Shown piece after piece: positions 1 to 9,818 of a stretch of DNA of 64,000 nucleotides (within the stretch, counting starts at the first letter, position 1; each line of letters starts with the position of its first letter). The translations under genes were made by a program, and so were the position numbers. The DNA comes from Porodaedalea pini (Eukaryota; Basidiomycota; Agaricomycetes; Hymenochaetales; Hymenochaetaceae): positions 2,542,001 to 2,606,000 of the forward strand of contig NBAY01000001.1 of the NCBI GenBank assembly GCA_002794775.1, given 5' to 3'. The notes under the pieces were generated by a model that saw nothing but the letters and a program-made list of their open reading frames with translations, was not told where the DNA came from and did no database searches.

Positions 1-645
1 GTTCAAAAGGAGTTGTTTGGAGCACACATGATAAGGTTCTTGGTTTCATTGGTCTCTTTGTTGATGTCGAACCATTATTCCCCTTCGAGTCTGTGATTTA
101 TCATGCTCTCAAGTCATTCCATCCCTAACACATGATTATCCTGACTTGAACATGCACTGCACACACTCCTCTACCTCCGTATGTGCACTCGACTTTGGTA
201 CCAAGCTCATTTTGCCTATAGTATAAATAGTGCACACCTTTGTACTTGTTCTGCAGAGAAAATACAGCCCCAGATCACTCCACAGTACACATTTCAAGTC
301 TCATAAGTCATTCGCACCTTCAGATCACCTCTGCTCAGCTCTACCAAACTTCCTCAACTGCTTGAATAGCATGTTCAATTCATCACATATGCTTGAAATT
401 GGTATTCCAAGGCTTTGAGCACCAGACACACCCAACAGGGTATTGTACCTGCATATCCCCATCACCCCACATGTTCGCAACCTACTAAGAAGCCACTTGA
501 GCATATTGGAGTATGTGTGAAGGTTCTCGAGCACATTTTCGAGTGCATTTGAATGCTCGACGAGTGCCAACCGGAGATTCAAATCACCCGAGGCAGTTTG
601 ATACAGCCCTGCACCTACCTCAACTTCAGATTTCAATTGTTCAAG
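1..645. other. Unassigned flank, possibly decayed Copia 3' part
   Basis: No intact gene is visible. Reverse transcriptase similarity of the Copia element on the minus strand fades near 646, and no RNase H or 3' LTR matching the 5' LTR at 6680-7213 could be found. A TATA-like stretch (gtataaatag, about 222-231) followed by a CAG-rich leader could be an LTR or gene promoter on the plus strand, but nothing downstream supports this. Confidence 0.3.
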
Positions 646-2051
646 TCACAGGGTCTGCGTTGGGAGCTCAATTCTAATGAATTCGAGCACTTTGGCAAAG
701 CCTCTGGACCAGTAGAGCCACCATTTCAAATGTTCAATCACTCCATTTCTATTTGGTTGTCCTTCCTTGACTATCGAGTCACCACAGTCTCCCTTGGGAA
801 GAATATAGATTTGCCCTCGAGTCAACCATTCAGTCCACAAAAGAGTCTGCATCGTGATACTGCATTTGTCATGCTGAAAGAAGGCTCCTTGATTGACATC
901 ACACCACGTAAGTCTGAGCTGATCGATGAATATCCAAGTGAGTTTCTTATACCATTTTTGGCCTGCTTGCTTCAACCCATATAGTGGTCATTTAAGTCTC
1001 AAAACTGTTCCTTCCTCATTAGTTGTCGAATATCCTGGAGGTTGACACATATATATGACTTCATCACCATCAAGATCTCCATTTAGGTAGGCACCTTTGA
1101 TGTCTATTTGTTCCAGCTCAAGATTCAAGTGTGCAGCCATTGCTAAGACCATTTGAATGGTTGCAAGTTTGGCTACCAGCATGTACGTGTCAAAATAATC
1201 TATTCCTGGGACTTGGCTAAATCCTTGAGCAACAAGACGTGCCTTTCTGCATATGACGTTTCCGGCCACGTCCTTTTTAATCTTGAATACCCATTTGGAT
1301 CCTATGATATTGGTGCCAACAGGAGGTTTTTCGTGTACCCATGTACCAGCTGTATGGAGCGTATTTAGCTCCTCCTCTATTGCTCTCTCCCATTCTCCCC
1401 ATTCCAGTAGCCTCCTTGCTTCTGCAAGTGTTCATGGCTCTATTCCCTCCTCTTCACTAACTGCGGCTTTGAGTGCATATTCTTGGTCATAATCTTCAAT
1501 GAGTAGGTTTGCTTCCTCTCTTTCTTCTTTGATCACATTTGTTCTCATGTCACAAGGTACAGGATCATCTCAACGCATGTAGGTCGCCACTCCTTTGCTG
1601 GCACGGATGTGTTGAAGGTAAGCAGAGGGTTTGTGAATACGCTGTGAGTGGCACTCAACTTGGTCCACAGCAAGTGGTGTCCCAGGTTGCAGATCAGGTG
1701 TCTCCGCAGTTGCATTATCTGTCGTATCAATCAGCTCTGGTGCATTTTCTGGAACCTGTGGTGTTGACTCCAGTGTAGGAATCATCGTACCTGGCATTGA
1801 TGAGTGCAATTGTGGTGAGTCTATCAATATTTCATCATTTTTCTTGTCTTTTTCAAGATTTTCAATATTGTCATCAAAATCAGGTCTCTCTTCATTATGG
1901 AGGTCAATTGGAGTAAAGTATATGCTTTGCTCGACCGTTACTGTGTGGGTTTGAGGCCAATAAACATGAGAGCCATTTGAGGTAAAGTCATAGCCAACCC
2001 AGTGGCCCTTGTGTGCTCTAGCTGAGAGCTTCGGTTGCGACATATCGTTGT
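646..2051 (-). pseudogene. Copia post-integrase linker and reverse transcriptase (RVT_2)
   Basis: From 2043 downward the frame codes the short post-integrase domain (GHWVGYDFTSNGSHVYWPQT), an acidic linker, and the start of RVT_2 (PVGTNIIGSKWVFKIKKD near 1270-1330). RT motifs follow: KARLVAQGFSQ, then QIDIKGAYLNGDL with the first catalytic Asp, then a QPPGY motif. From 975 the frame gives LKQAGQKWYKKL and later loses homology after about 800, where the YVDD box would be expected. Stops and frame changes are present, so the product is inactive. Confidence 0.8.
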
Positions 2052-2172
2052 AACACCAACTGGTTCATTGGGCACGGAACAAGTGGAATGCACATAATGT
2101 ACGTCATGAAGTCGAAGAGCCTCAACTCAGCAATCGAGTGAAGCGGTACACCCAGATCGGTGGTGATTACCC

Positions 2173-3141
2173 AATGAGTATACTGAGTTCTGGTTGTTAG
2201 TAAAAGGGAATCAGATGATTGAGTTCAAGGGAGATGTGTCTAGTGGGTCAATACCCTCGTTCTGGTCGAGTTCTGTGGGTTCTGGATCGAAGGATTCGAG
2301 TTGCGTGCGTTCCGGCATGTCAGGGGCAACGGAATCGGCAGAGCACACTAGTAGGGAAGCATTCAAAGCGTAGCGCCGACGGAGCACTCGATATGTGTAG
2401 GGGATTGTTGGTGGCTGTGTTGGAAGATGTGGAGACGTGCTAACACTAGTGCAACTTCTTGGAGCAGGATTGTCCTCAGAATGGACGGCTGGTCCCTGTG
2501 CTTAACAGGACGTCATCTGGAATGCCAGGGGGCGAGGCAATGTACAGAACTAAATCAGAAGATAAAAGACGAGAGGAGAGCGAGGTCGAGGTAACAAGAA
2601 TGAAGTGGAAATGAGGCAAAGATGGAATGGATGGAATGAGCGCAACGAGCGCAACACAAATAATACAAAGTTGAGGTGAGTGATTCGAGTCACTAAGGCA
2701 CCAAAGTGTTCCTAGGGACCATCCTGAGAGATATTACACAAAGTTAGGCATTGAAACTTGGGGGTGGAATTGCTGCTCTATCTACAACATTTGGCGCTCT
2801 ATAAATACTAAACAAGTGTCCTGTGTAAACATGAAAGGCGAAATAAAATAAGATGAGTCCTCTATTGTCCTGCCACTGAGCCTCCTGAGTGTTCCTTTGA
2901 GCGGCTCCACAATCTGAACTACTGAAAGGCGGGGACAGCACATGTTGACTTGGCATAGCATCGGTGAGCTTCGGGATCCTTTGTACAGAGCCAGAATGAC
3001 CAATGCCGGGCTGGTGCATGTTTGTTAGACAAAGGCAAATGAATGAACCTTTGGCAGGGTCGAGAGGACACGTGCACAGATAAGTGCACCAGGGTCAGTC
3101 TGAGTAGCTGATGTGTGCAATCCAGTTGTTGCGTGTGTTCC
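2173..3141 (-). repeat. Left arm A of the inverted repeat
   Basis: This segment is the reverse complement of 3275-4241. Both can be read as the same translated strings, for example a homologous segment around GAAQRNT...AQWQDNRGL in both arms. In LTR orientation (from the TATA-like box) this arm reads on the minus strand, so its 5' end faces the centre. The arms have diverged mainly by transitions. Confidence 0.75.
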
Positions 3142-3274
3142 GTGTTTGGGTAATCACTGCCGATCTGGGTGTACTGCTTTGCTCGATTGCTGAGTCGAGG
3201 CTCTTCGACTTTGTGATGTACATCACATGCGTTCCACTCATTCCATGCCCAATGAACTGGTTGGTGTTACACAG

Positions 3275-4241
3275 AACACAGAACACATGCGACAACCGGA
3301 TCACACACATCAGCTACTCAGACCAACCCCGGAGCACTTATCTGTGCACATGTCCACTCGACCCTGCCAAAGGTTCATTCATTTGCCTTTGTCTAACGAA
3401 CATGTGGCAACCCAGCATTGGTCGTTCCAGCTCTGTACAAAGGATCCTGAAGCTCACCAATGCTACACCAAGTCAACATGCGCCATCCCCACCTTTCAGT
3501 TGTCTGGATTGTGGAGCTGCTCAAAGGAACACTCAGGTGGCTCAGTGGCAGGACAATAGAGGACTCGTCTTATTTTATTTCACCTTTCATGTTTACGCAG
3601 GACACTTGTCTAGTATTTATAGAGCACTGAATGTTGTAGATAGAACAGCAATTCCACCTCCGAGTTTTGACACCTAACTTCATGTGATATCTCTCAGGAC
3701 GGTTCCTAGGAACACTTTGGTGCCTTAGTGATTTGAATCACTCAAATTGACTTTGTTTTATTTGCATTGTGCTCATTGCGCTCGTTCTGTCCATTCTGTC
3801 TTTGTCTCGTTCTGCTTCATTCTCATTACCTCAATCTTGCTCCCCTCTCATCTCTTATCTTCTGATTTAGTTCCATACCTCGCCTCGCCCTCTGGTATTC
3901 CAGATGACATCCTGTTGAGCACAGGGACCAGCCGTCCATTCCGAGGACAATCCCACTCCAAGAAGTCACACTATTGTTAGCACATCTCTGCATCTTCTGA
4001 CACAGCCACCAATGATCCCCCACACATCTCAAGTGCTCTGCCGGTGCTACACTTCAAATGCTTTCCTACTAGTATGCTCTGCCGACTCCGTTGCCCCTGA
4101 CACACCAGAACACACGCAACTTGAATCCTTCGATCTGGAACCCATGGAACTTGACCAGAACAAGGGTATTGGCCCACTAGATATGTCTCCCTCGAACTCA
4201 ATCATCTGATTCCCCTTTACTAACAACTGGAACTCAGAATT
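3275..4241 (+). repeat. Right arm A' of the inverted repeat
   Basis: Partner of 2173-3141. It has a TATA-like box tagtatttatagagc near 3613 and a CT-rich stretch afterwards (about 3740-3900), like an LTR promoter read on the plus strand. It begins close to a TGTTACACAG sequence that overlaps the inverted X segment. Confidence 0.7.
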
Positions 4242-4249
4242 ATCATTGT

Positions 4250-4835
4250 GTACCCAGACATGAGAACCCCATTCACATAGTCCCTTCAAGTTTGGTTTAC
4301 AGCCGTTCAGCACTTCGCAGGGAGTTTTTCCACCAAGCACTTTTGAGAGGGAGCAGTTTTTCAGCCAGATGGCATGTTTGACACACTCAGCCCATAGAAA
4401 CTTTGGAAGGCCGCTAGCATGTAGCATGGAACGTACGTGTTTGAGAAGCGTTTGGTTGAGGTGTTTGGCAATACCATTGTGCTCTGGAGTGTCATGTACG
4501 GTGAGCTTTTGTTCAGTTCCCCTGTGTTTGAGGTAGGCGGGGAATTCCTTTCCAGTATATTTGCCTCCTCGATCCAAGTGGAGTATTTTGACGTTGGTAT
4601 TGTGTTGTAGGTTACACCAACTGTCAAACTCCTTATATGCGCTCAAAACTTCACTTTTAGCCTTCAGCAAATAAACAGAGGTGAGTCTAGTCGCATCGTC
4701 TGTAAATGACACATAGTAATGTTTTCCATTTATTGAATGGACCGGAGATGGTCCCCAAACATCCATATGGACCTCTGCACCAAATTGTGAGGTGTTTGAA
4801 CTTTCTCAAACACAAGCAATTGACTTGTGGACTGC
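4250..4835 (-). pseudogene. Copia integrase core, interrupted at its C-terminal side
   Basis: The frame from 4766 down encodes an rve-type integrase core: MDVWGP at the start, then D residues in the FTDDATR context, HLDRGGKY (second catalytic Asp region), and the HDTPEHNGIAKHLN motif with the catalytic Glu region. The protein reaches the typical G-S-H-V-W-V-H segment and is cut there by the inverted-repeat insertion. The ORF reads on into the insert, so its last 65 or so residues are foreign. On the other side of the insert (2043 and below) the expected continuation SQPKLSARAHKGHWVGYD follows in frame. Confidence 0.82.
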
Positions 4836-6611
4836 TTACCCATAGATACAAGAGTCACAGAAGGTAGGCATAGATTTTGAATTGTCCAGTTGTATACCTG
4901 TTACCAGCCCTTTTTTGACAAGCCGCTTCGTGGTATTTGAAGTTATGTGACCCATTCTAGCATGTAGGTCCTCAACGGAAACCGCCTCTTCTGCTATATT
5001 GACAGATTTGGCTTCATTTTCATCATTTTGGTTATAGGTGAAATGATACAGGCCCATCTTGGAGTGTAGAATTTCACTGATCTGGATTCCTTCACTATTT
5101 CGAATGGTACACTTTTGGTCTCCAAAGGTAGTTGTGTAACCGGCTTTGTCAAGTGCACCTACGGATATTAGGGTATAACCCACTTCCAACGAATAGAGGA
5201 CATTTTCGAGCTTCAAGTGAGTTGTTCCTGTTCCATTTGGTAGCTCCATGATTAATTCTCCAAGACCAGTTGTGTGGAAGGCTTCATTATTCACCGTAGA
5301 GAGGCTTTTTGGAGATATATTATCAAAAACCATAAAATCCTGTTTGTAGGAAGTTATATGCTTCGTGCATCCTGAGTTGAGGATGGTGTGGTGCATTCCA
5401 TCTTTCGGGTCAGGTAAATCAGATACTTTTGCTATGATTTTGTTGTCATCCTCTAACCAGTCTTCTGTACCATAGGTTTCAGTATGGTTGTACTCAGTGA
5501 ATTTTGACACATTATGCATATATCCACTTGAAGCTTTGTCTGAAGTGTCCCACAGCAGGGTATCAGTGCAGGCCAGTGCCCAGTCATCGTCTGATTCAGA
5601 GTCGATAACTGTGTTTGCTGGTTCTTTAGTTGCAGGGGGTTTCTTCTCGTTACTTTTTGATTTGGGTTTTGGGTTTTCTGGCTCTTTCTTTGGTGAGCAA
5701 CAGTCTTTCACTATGTGACTACCTAACTTTTGGCAGTTATAGCAACAAATCTTTTTCTTTAGATTGTTTGGGGTTGCGGCCAGAGCTTCATCATGTTCCT
5801 TTCCTCTGGAGCAAAAACTGTCTGACCGATTTGATTGGCGAGCATGTTTTTCATGGTCTGCTTCATCAGAAATAATGTGAATTAGGACATCCAGATCTAT
5901 ACTGCTGAAGATACATAGTTGTTCAGGGGTGAGCTGCACTCCTGTAATGGCTGCCATGTTCCGAGCAGTAACCTCAGATGAGGTAAGTTGGATTGAAGCA
6001 AACTTTCCTAGTTCTGTGGGCAGAGAGGTGATTATTGTTGACCTAAAGTCTTGATCATCTAGTTCTATGCCAGAATGAGCAAGTGACTGGCGTTTCTGAT
6101 GCAGCTTTCCCAAGAGCTCTCGAACATCTGCACCGCAGGGGCATTTCAACTCCAGAAATTTGGTGCATAGTGAAGTTTGTGCATACATTGACTTGTCTGT
6201 GTACTCCCACACTATAGCAGTCCATCGCTGGGCTACCATTGGGTAACGTCAAATATTAACCAATGTAGTATCTGGGCATTTTTGGGTTAGCAGGTACTCA
6301 GCTGTGGCCTCTGTATCATCCCATTCTTCCTGATGGCATAAGAGATCCGGATCACTTGCTGCTGCTTTGATTGCATTCCTCATGGCAGTTGCCACTGCTT
6401 CTACAGCTGCTGGGTCATTCGGATCTGTTGGAGGAATTGAAGCAACATAAAGGGTTTCTGGACGCTTCAAGATGCCTGTAAAGTGTGCCCATTTCTTTTT
6501 CGATTTCATAGCAACTTTGAAACAATAAAGAAAGATGATCCAGTTTTCTCCACCAGCTTCCAGCCTCAGAATTGTCGCTGGCAAAGTATCATACATGGAA
6601 TTTGACATCAC
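4836..6611 (-). pseudogene. Copia gag and GAG-pre-integrase region
   Basis: The N-terminal part (6611-6249) and the rest (6239-4836) are in the same frame, separated by one TGA at 6249-6251. The protein has a UBN2/gag-like N-terminus and a CCHC zinc knuckle (C-Y-N-C-Q-K-L-G-S-H-I-V-K-D-C) coded near 5700-5745. It continues into a GAG-pre-integrase segment whose last motif (HARMGHIT, then CDSCIYG) precedes the integrase. This is the nucleocapsid and the start of the polyprotein. The stop between the halves would abolish full-length gag unless read through. The ORF ends at a frame break (4836-4838), and the integrase follows in the same frame after about 70 bp that read correctly in another frame, so two indels compensate each other. 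Confidence 0.8.
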
Positions 6612-6679
6612 GAAGGTAGTAGCTTGAATAACAAAGGTAAAGCGGAGTTATGCAGTGTTGAACTCAAGGCTCATAACCT

Positions 6680-7213
6680 TGTAGGATTTGGTGAGACGAG
6701 CGTGCAATTAATACCTAACACAAAGTAAGTATACTCAGTCATTTGTGCAATTGCGAACATCTATAATATTCACCTAACACAAAGTAAGTATACTACAGGT
6801 GAATAGTGCATAAGTAATGTACAATATAATGAAAATAAAATAGAAAGTAGCTCACCTCAGTCATTTGCGCAATTGTGAACATCTGAGGTGATAGTACAAT
6901 ATAATACAACTATTTATGTGTTTTTGAGACTCTCGATGAGCCGCTACATGTTTTGGATAGTGATAATCAAGTGAAATAAATGAGACATATCTTAGCCTAT
7001 AGTTCATATGTCCGTAACATCGTCCATTATGGATTTTGTGTGTTGCGCCAGTTCTGTTCATTTTGTGTGGAGCAGATGTCAATCTTCCATGTCTCACAAG
7101 CGGGGGATCTGCATCTCAGTTTGGGTAACTGAGAATCCCAGGCACCAAGTCTCAGAATGGAGAGTCGCCTCATGTTAGCTGAGTCAGGGTTCCACCGGCT
7201 TGCTATTCCAACA
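6680..7213 (-). repeat. Proposed 5' LTR of the Copia element
   Basis: Read on the minus strand, the segment begins TGTTGGAATAGC at 7213 and ends CCTACA at 6680. It is followed by aggttatgagcc, which resembles the primer-binding region usual after Copia LTRs, and the gag ORF starts about 70 bp later. Length is about 534 bp. Without a matching 3' LTR or a target duplication the borders are inferred from the TG...CA ends and the gag position only. Confidence 0.5.
6714..6890. repeat. Interleaved short direct repeats in the Copia LTR
   Basis: Two unit types repeat. 'cctaacacaaagtaagtatact' occurs near 6714 and 6773. 'cagtcatttgtgcaattgcg' followed by aacatct occurs near 6737, with a near copy at 6859. 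They probably arose by local slippage or duplication within the LTR. Confidence 0.6.
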
Positions 7214-7938
7214 GCTGGTGCTACGGGCTGCATCATGAAAAAGTCTAAAATCTTGCACGGGCTTACATGGCCGTAGAAGATAGTAAATTATGTAAATTTT
7301 GTATATTATGTACAAGAGAATCTAGCACAGCTTCAAAATGATCAGAAATGTACAAGTTGCCGCAAGATCACCGCAAGTCTGATGCATATTGCCAAGTTAG
7401 GTCATACTGATCATCACTTACAAGAATGGCTGGCCCTGAAGAAATATAGAAGAGAATATGGCACAGCTTCAAAATGACATGGGATAATCTTACTTGTGGT
7501 TCTTGTCGTGTCTGGTAGAGTTCTTATATAAGGTCTGCAAGTCGTTATATGAGACTGAAAGTCTACTGGTTCATTATCACACCATTTAAATAATATAATA
7601 ATGATGTATTTCTGTTATGATGATACATGAGTGCTATCCATTCTACAGTTCATATTTCAGCAATGCAGTGAATGATAATAGCGGTGCATCCAGGTAATAG
7701 TGATGACAGTGTATAATAGTGATGACAGCATATTGCTTGGTTCGGCAAGAGAGACAAGAGTGAGAATACATCAAGTGCAGGTGAGCAAAAGAAATGTTGA
7801 AACACACGTAACCAGAGAGGGGAGGGTTGGGGGCAGTCAGTGGAGGTCAGGAAATGCATCCTGAGTATACTGAGAGTTGAGCTGAGTTTGACTTATCGCA
7901 GGCTCTTCAGGCACTGTTTCTTGAGCTTTGCAGGCCTC
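7214..7938. other. Gene-free stretch with a short direct repeat
   Basis: No coding region is supported. 'gcacagcttcaaaatga' occurs twice (about 7327 and 7459) in similar context (agagaatct... and agagaatat...). This may be a subterminal repeat of the neighbouring DNA transposon, but TIRs could not be located. Confidence 0.35.
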
Positions 7939-9560
7939 TCACATAGCTACAATGTTCGTGAAGGAGGTTTTGTCTTCATCTGTGTTGTCGTCTTCCTCTT
8001 CATCCTCGTCTTCCACACCGGCACCAAAAACCTGTCTGGAAAAGGCATTAGAGTGAGAATTAGATTAGATGATGTACATACTCGTTCCACCAAGCGAGAG
8101 TATCCTTAACCCACTTGGACTCCCTGTTGTCAAAAAGCCTGATAATATCATAGTAAAATTTCTTTATGTTGAACTGCTCATCGGTTTCGCTGAATACTTC
8201 AAGCTTTGAGATGAAGTGATGAGCCTATTATATAGTAGAAGTTAACAACAACTAACAGTTTGATGAGTGTGAAACTTACATGAACGCAGGCATATGCAAT
8301 CATTTCAGGTGTGACTTCAGTCTGCCTGGCAATGGTCATGTTGCCTGCTTGTGTCGACCTACCTCTTTTGCCAGGTTCTGTTTTTGCAGAGGATGGGCCA
8401 GTAAGGATGTGACAAAGGACCTGGAGCAAGTTCAATATCAGCATGCCATGTGCTGAAACAATAGCAAAGGTAAGAAATTGGCTTATGTGTACGATGAAGT
8501 GCCCTTTGAGCAACCCTCCATCCAGAGCATGGGGGTTCCATGAATCAGCATCGAATAAAAAAGCTGGGATGGACTTGTGGTCGATCTTGTATTTCTTGGC
8601 CTTTATGCCGGCCTCGAAACTACAGCAAAAATCAGAGATGAATTAAGTGCATATAATCAGCTTACTGTGCATCTGCCCTGTTTTTGTGAAGAATTGACAT
8701 TGGTACAATCATCCACAGAAGCTGTGGATGACTGGTACCATACTTTGACTTGTCATCATCGATCAGCAGGAATGGCTGGCCAGTCTTGAGCACATATTTG
8801 TGTCCCTTGGCCTTGATACTTGCCGTGTCATTGTTATGACCTTGCTCTGCAGCCATATTGACCTGTAACATAGATGTGAGAGTCATAAAAGAAGACATCT
8901 CTCTGGCAAATCACTTACCTGGCACCAGAGGTCTGCCGCTTCTTTGTCATTCAGAGCATCGATATATTTGATATGCGTCAAAAACAATGCCATGATGCCT
9001 TTAAAAGCCTTGATGAGTGTGTCCTTCTCCTTTGAGCTACATAAGAAAGCAAATGGCAGTCAGATATCATGCATATAGTGAGGTTCTAGCTCACCGGTTC
9101 TCAAGAATTAGTTCAGCATCTTTCTTGTTGTCCTCATTGTAGTCATCGTCCAACAGGTCCATGATCTTGTATTGCTCCAAGAGCTCAGCGGCCATTCTGA
9201 CATTGATAGCCTGAGGTATGTGTGTCCAGAGGTTGATGCCATGCTTGATGAATTGAGCGAGCTGGAGGATGCATGCCACCATCGAATCCTTCCATCTGTG
9301 TATGCACTCACATATCAGTAGATTTGAAACAGAGAAACAAAGACTTACATGGCAGCCTTATTCCTTCCCCTCCTAACTGTAGTAATGTCAGTTATGAGTC
9401 TTTGACGCTTGGGGGGAGGGGCTTCCTCGCTGTTGTTGGTCAGCGATGAGTCCTGCAAAGGCACATCCAAGCTGGGTCATACAGGTGGGTCAGAAGGCAG
9501 CAGTGTTGTTAATTGGTGGCAATGTCTGTTCTGGTTATTGTACAAGGCAGCAGGAGGCAT
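7939..9560 (-). CDS. DUF6532 domain protein, multi-exon
   Basis: Spliced minus-strand gene. Exons read from a candidate ATG at 9558-9560. The central part has helical segments (ILQLAQFIKHGINLWTHI; then SSKEKDTLIKAFKGIMALFL across an intron near 9040). The conserved C-terminal half includes KGHFIVHISQFLTFAIVSAH, EMIAYACVHV and FYYDIIRLFDN...KWVKDTLAWWNE, then an acidic tail ending at TGA 7939-7941. The last part is the signature I recognise from the agaricomycete DUF6532 family, whose function is unknown. There is an in-frame TGA in the first exon (about 9485), so either the true start is downstream or the copy is decaying. It is divergent from the Plavaka gene, 258 bp apart, and may be an accessory gene of that element (inference). 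Confidence 0.7.
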
Positions 9561-9818
9561 TTTGGGCAGTGGGGTGACAGTAGGGAGCAGAGACTGCAGG
9601 AGGGGGGGGGACTCCCATGCACTTTCCTTAAATAGTATATGTCAGTCATATGCAGCTGATCTCGACGCGTCGAGTAGGATGCGTCTCGCTTACTTCTGTC
9701 ATTGCCTCCACACTATTCATTATCTCTGGCAATAACACTCAGTCTAACAGAAACAGTGCATCAAATGAACCCTCTTAAATGCAAACACACTTGCCAAGTC
9801 CAACAAACTCTGCTCACA

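Larger units (their letters stand above)
2052..4241. mobile_element. Inverted-repeat (foldback-like) insertion in Copia pol
   Basis: The insert is flanked by ATCGTTGT (2044-2051) and ATCATTGT (4242-4249), an 8-bp duplication with one CpG transition. Deleting the insert and one copy rejoins the Copia frame. Plus-strand order is X (2052-2171), arm A (about 2173-3141), inverted X (about 3144-3272), inverted A (about 3275-4241). The arms are about 970 bp and roughly 90% alike by eye. Arm A carries LTR-like signals (tatttatagagc TATA box at about 3613 in the right arm, pyrimidine-rich downstream part). No transposase is encoded. It may be a non-autonomous foldback element or a pair of LTRs in head-to-head orientation. 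Confidence 0.75.
646..7213 (-). mobile_element. Ty1/Copia retrotransposon, defective, split by an insertion
   Basis: Minus-strand element with the Copia order gag, zinc knuckle, GAG-pre-integrase, integrase core, reverse transcriptase. The 5' LTR is proposed at 6680-7213. Gag/pol ran in one frame but now carries an in-frame stop, a compensated frameshift near 4766-4838 and a 2.2 kb insertion (2052-4241). Removing the insertion together with one copy of its 8-bp duplication restores the reading frame across the junction. RT is readable to about 646, and the 3' end and 3' LTR were not found. It is non-autonomous. Confidence 0.85.

Noticed and set aside
3111..3677. 188-residue plus-strand ORF across the centre of the foldback insert
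   Set aside because: It runs through the arm and the loop and has no recognisable domain; the arm copy gives a similar string on the other strand.
8359..8541. 60-residue minus-strand ORF starting MEPPCSG
   Set aside because: Out of frame with the DUF6532 reading that continues on both sides.
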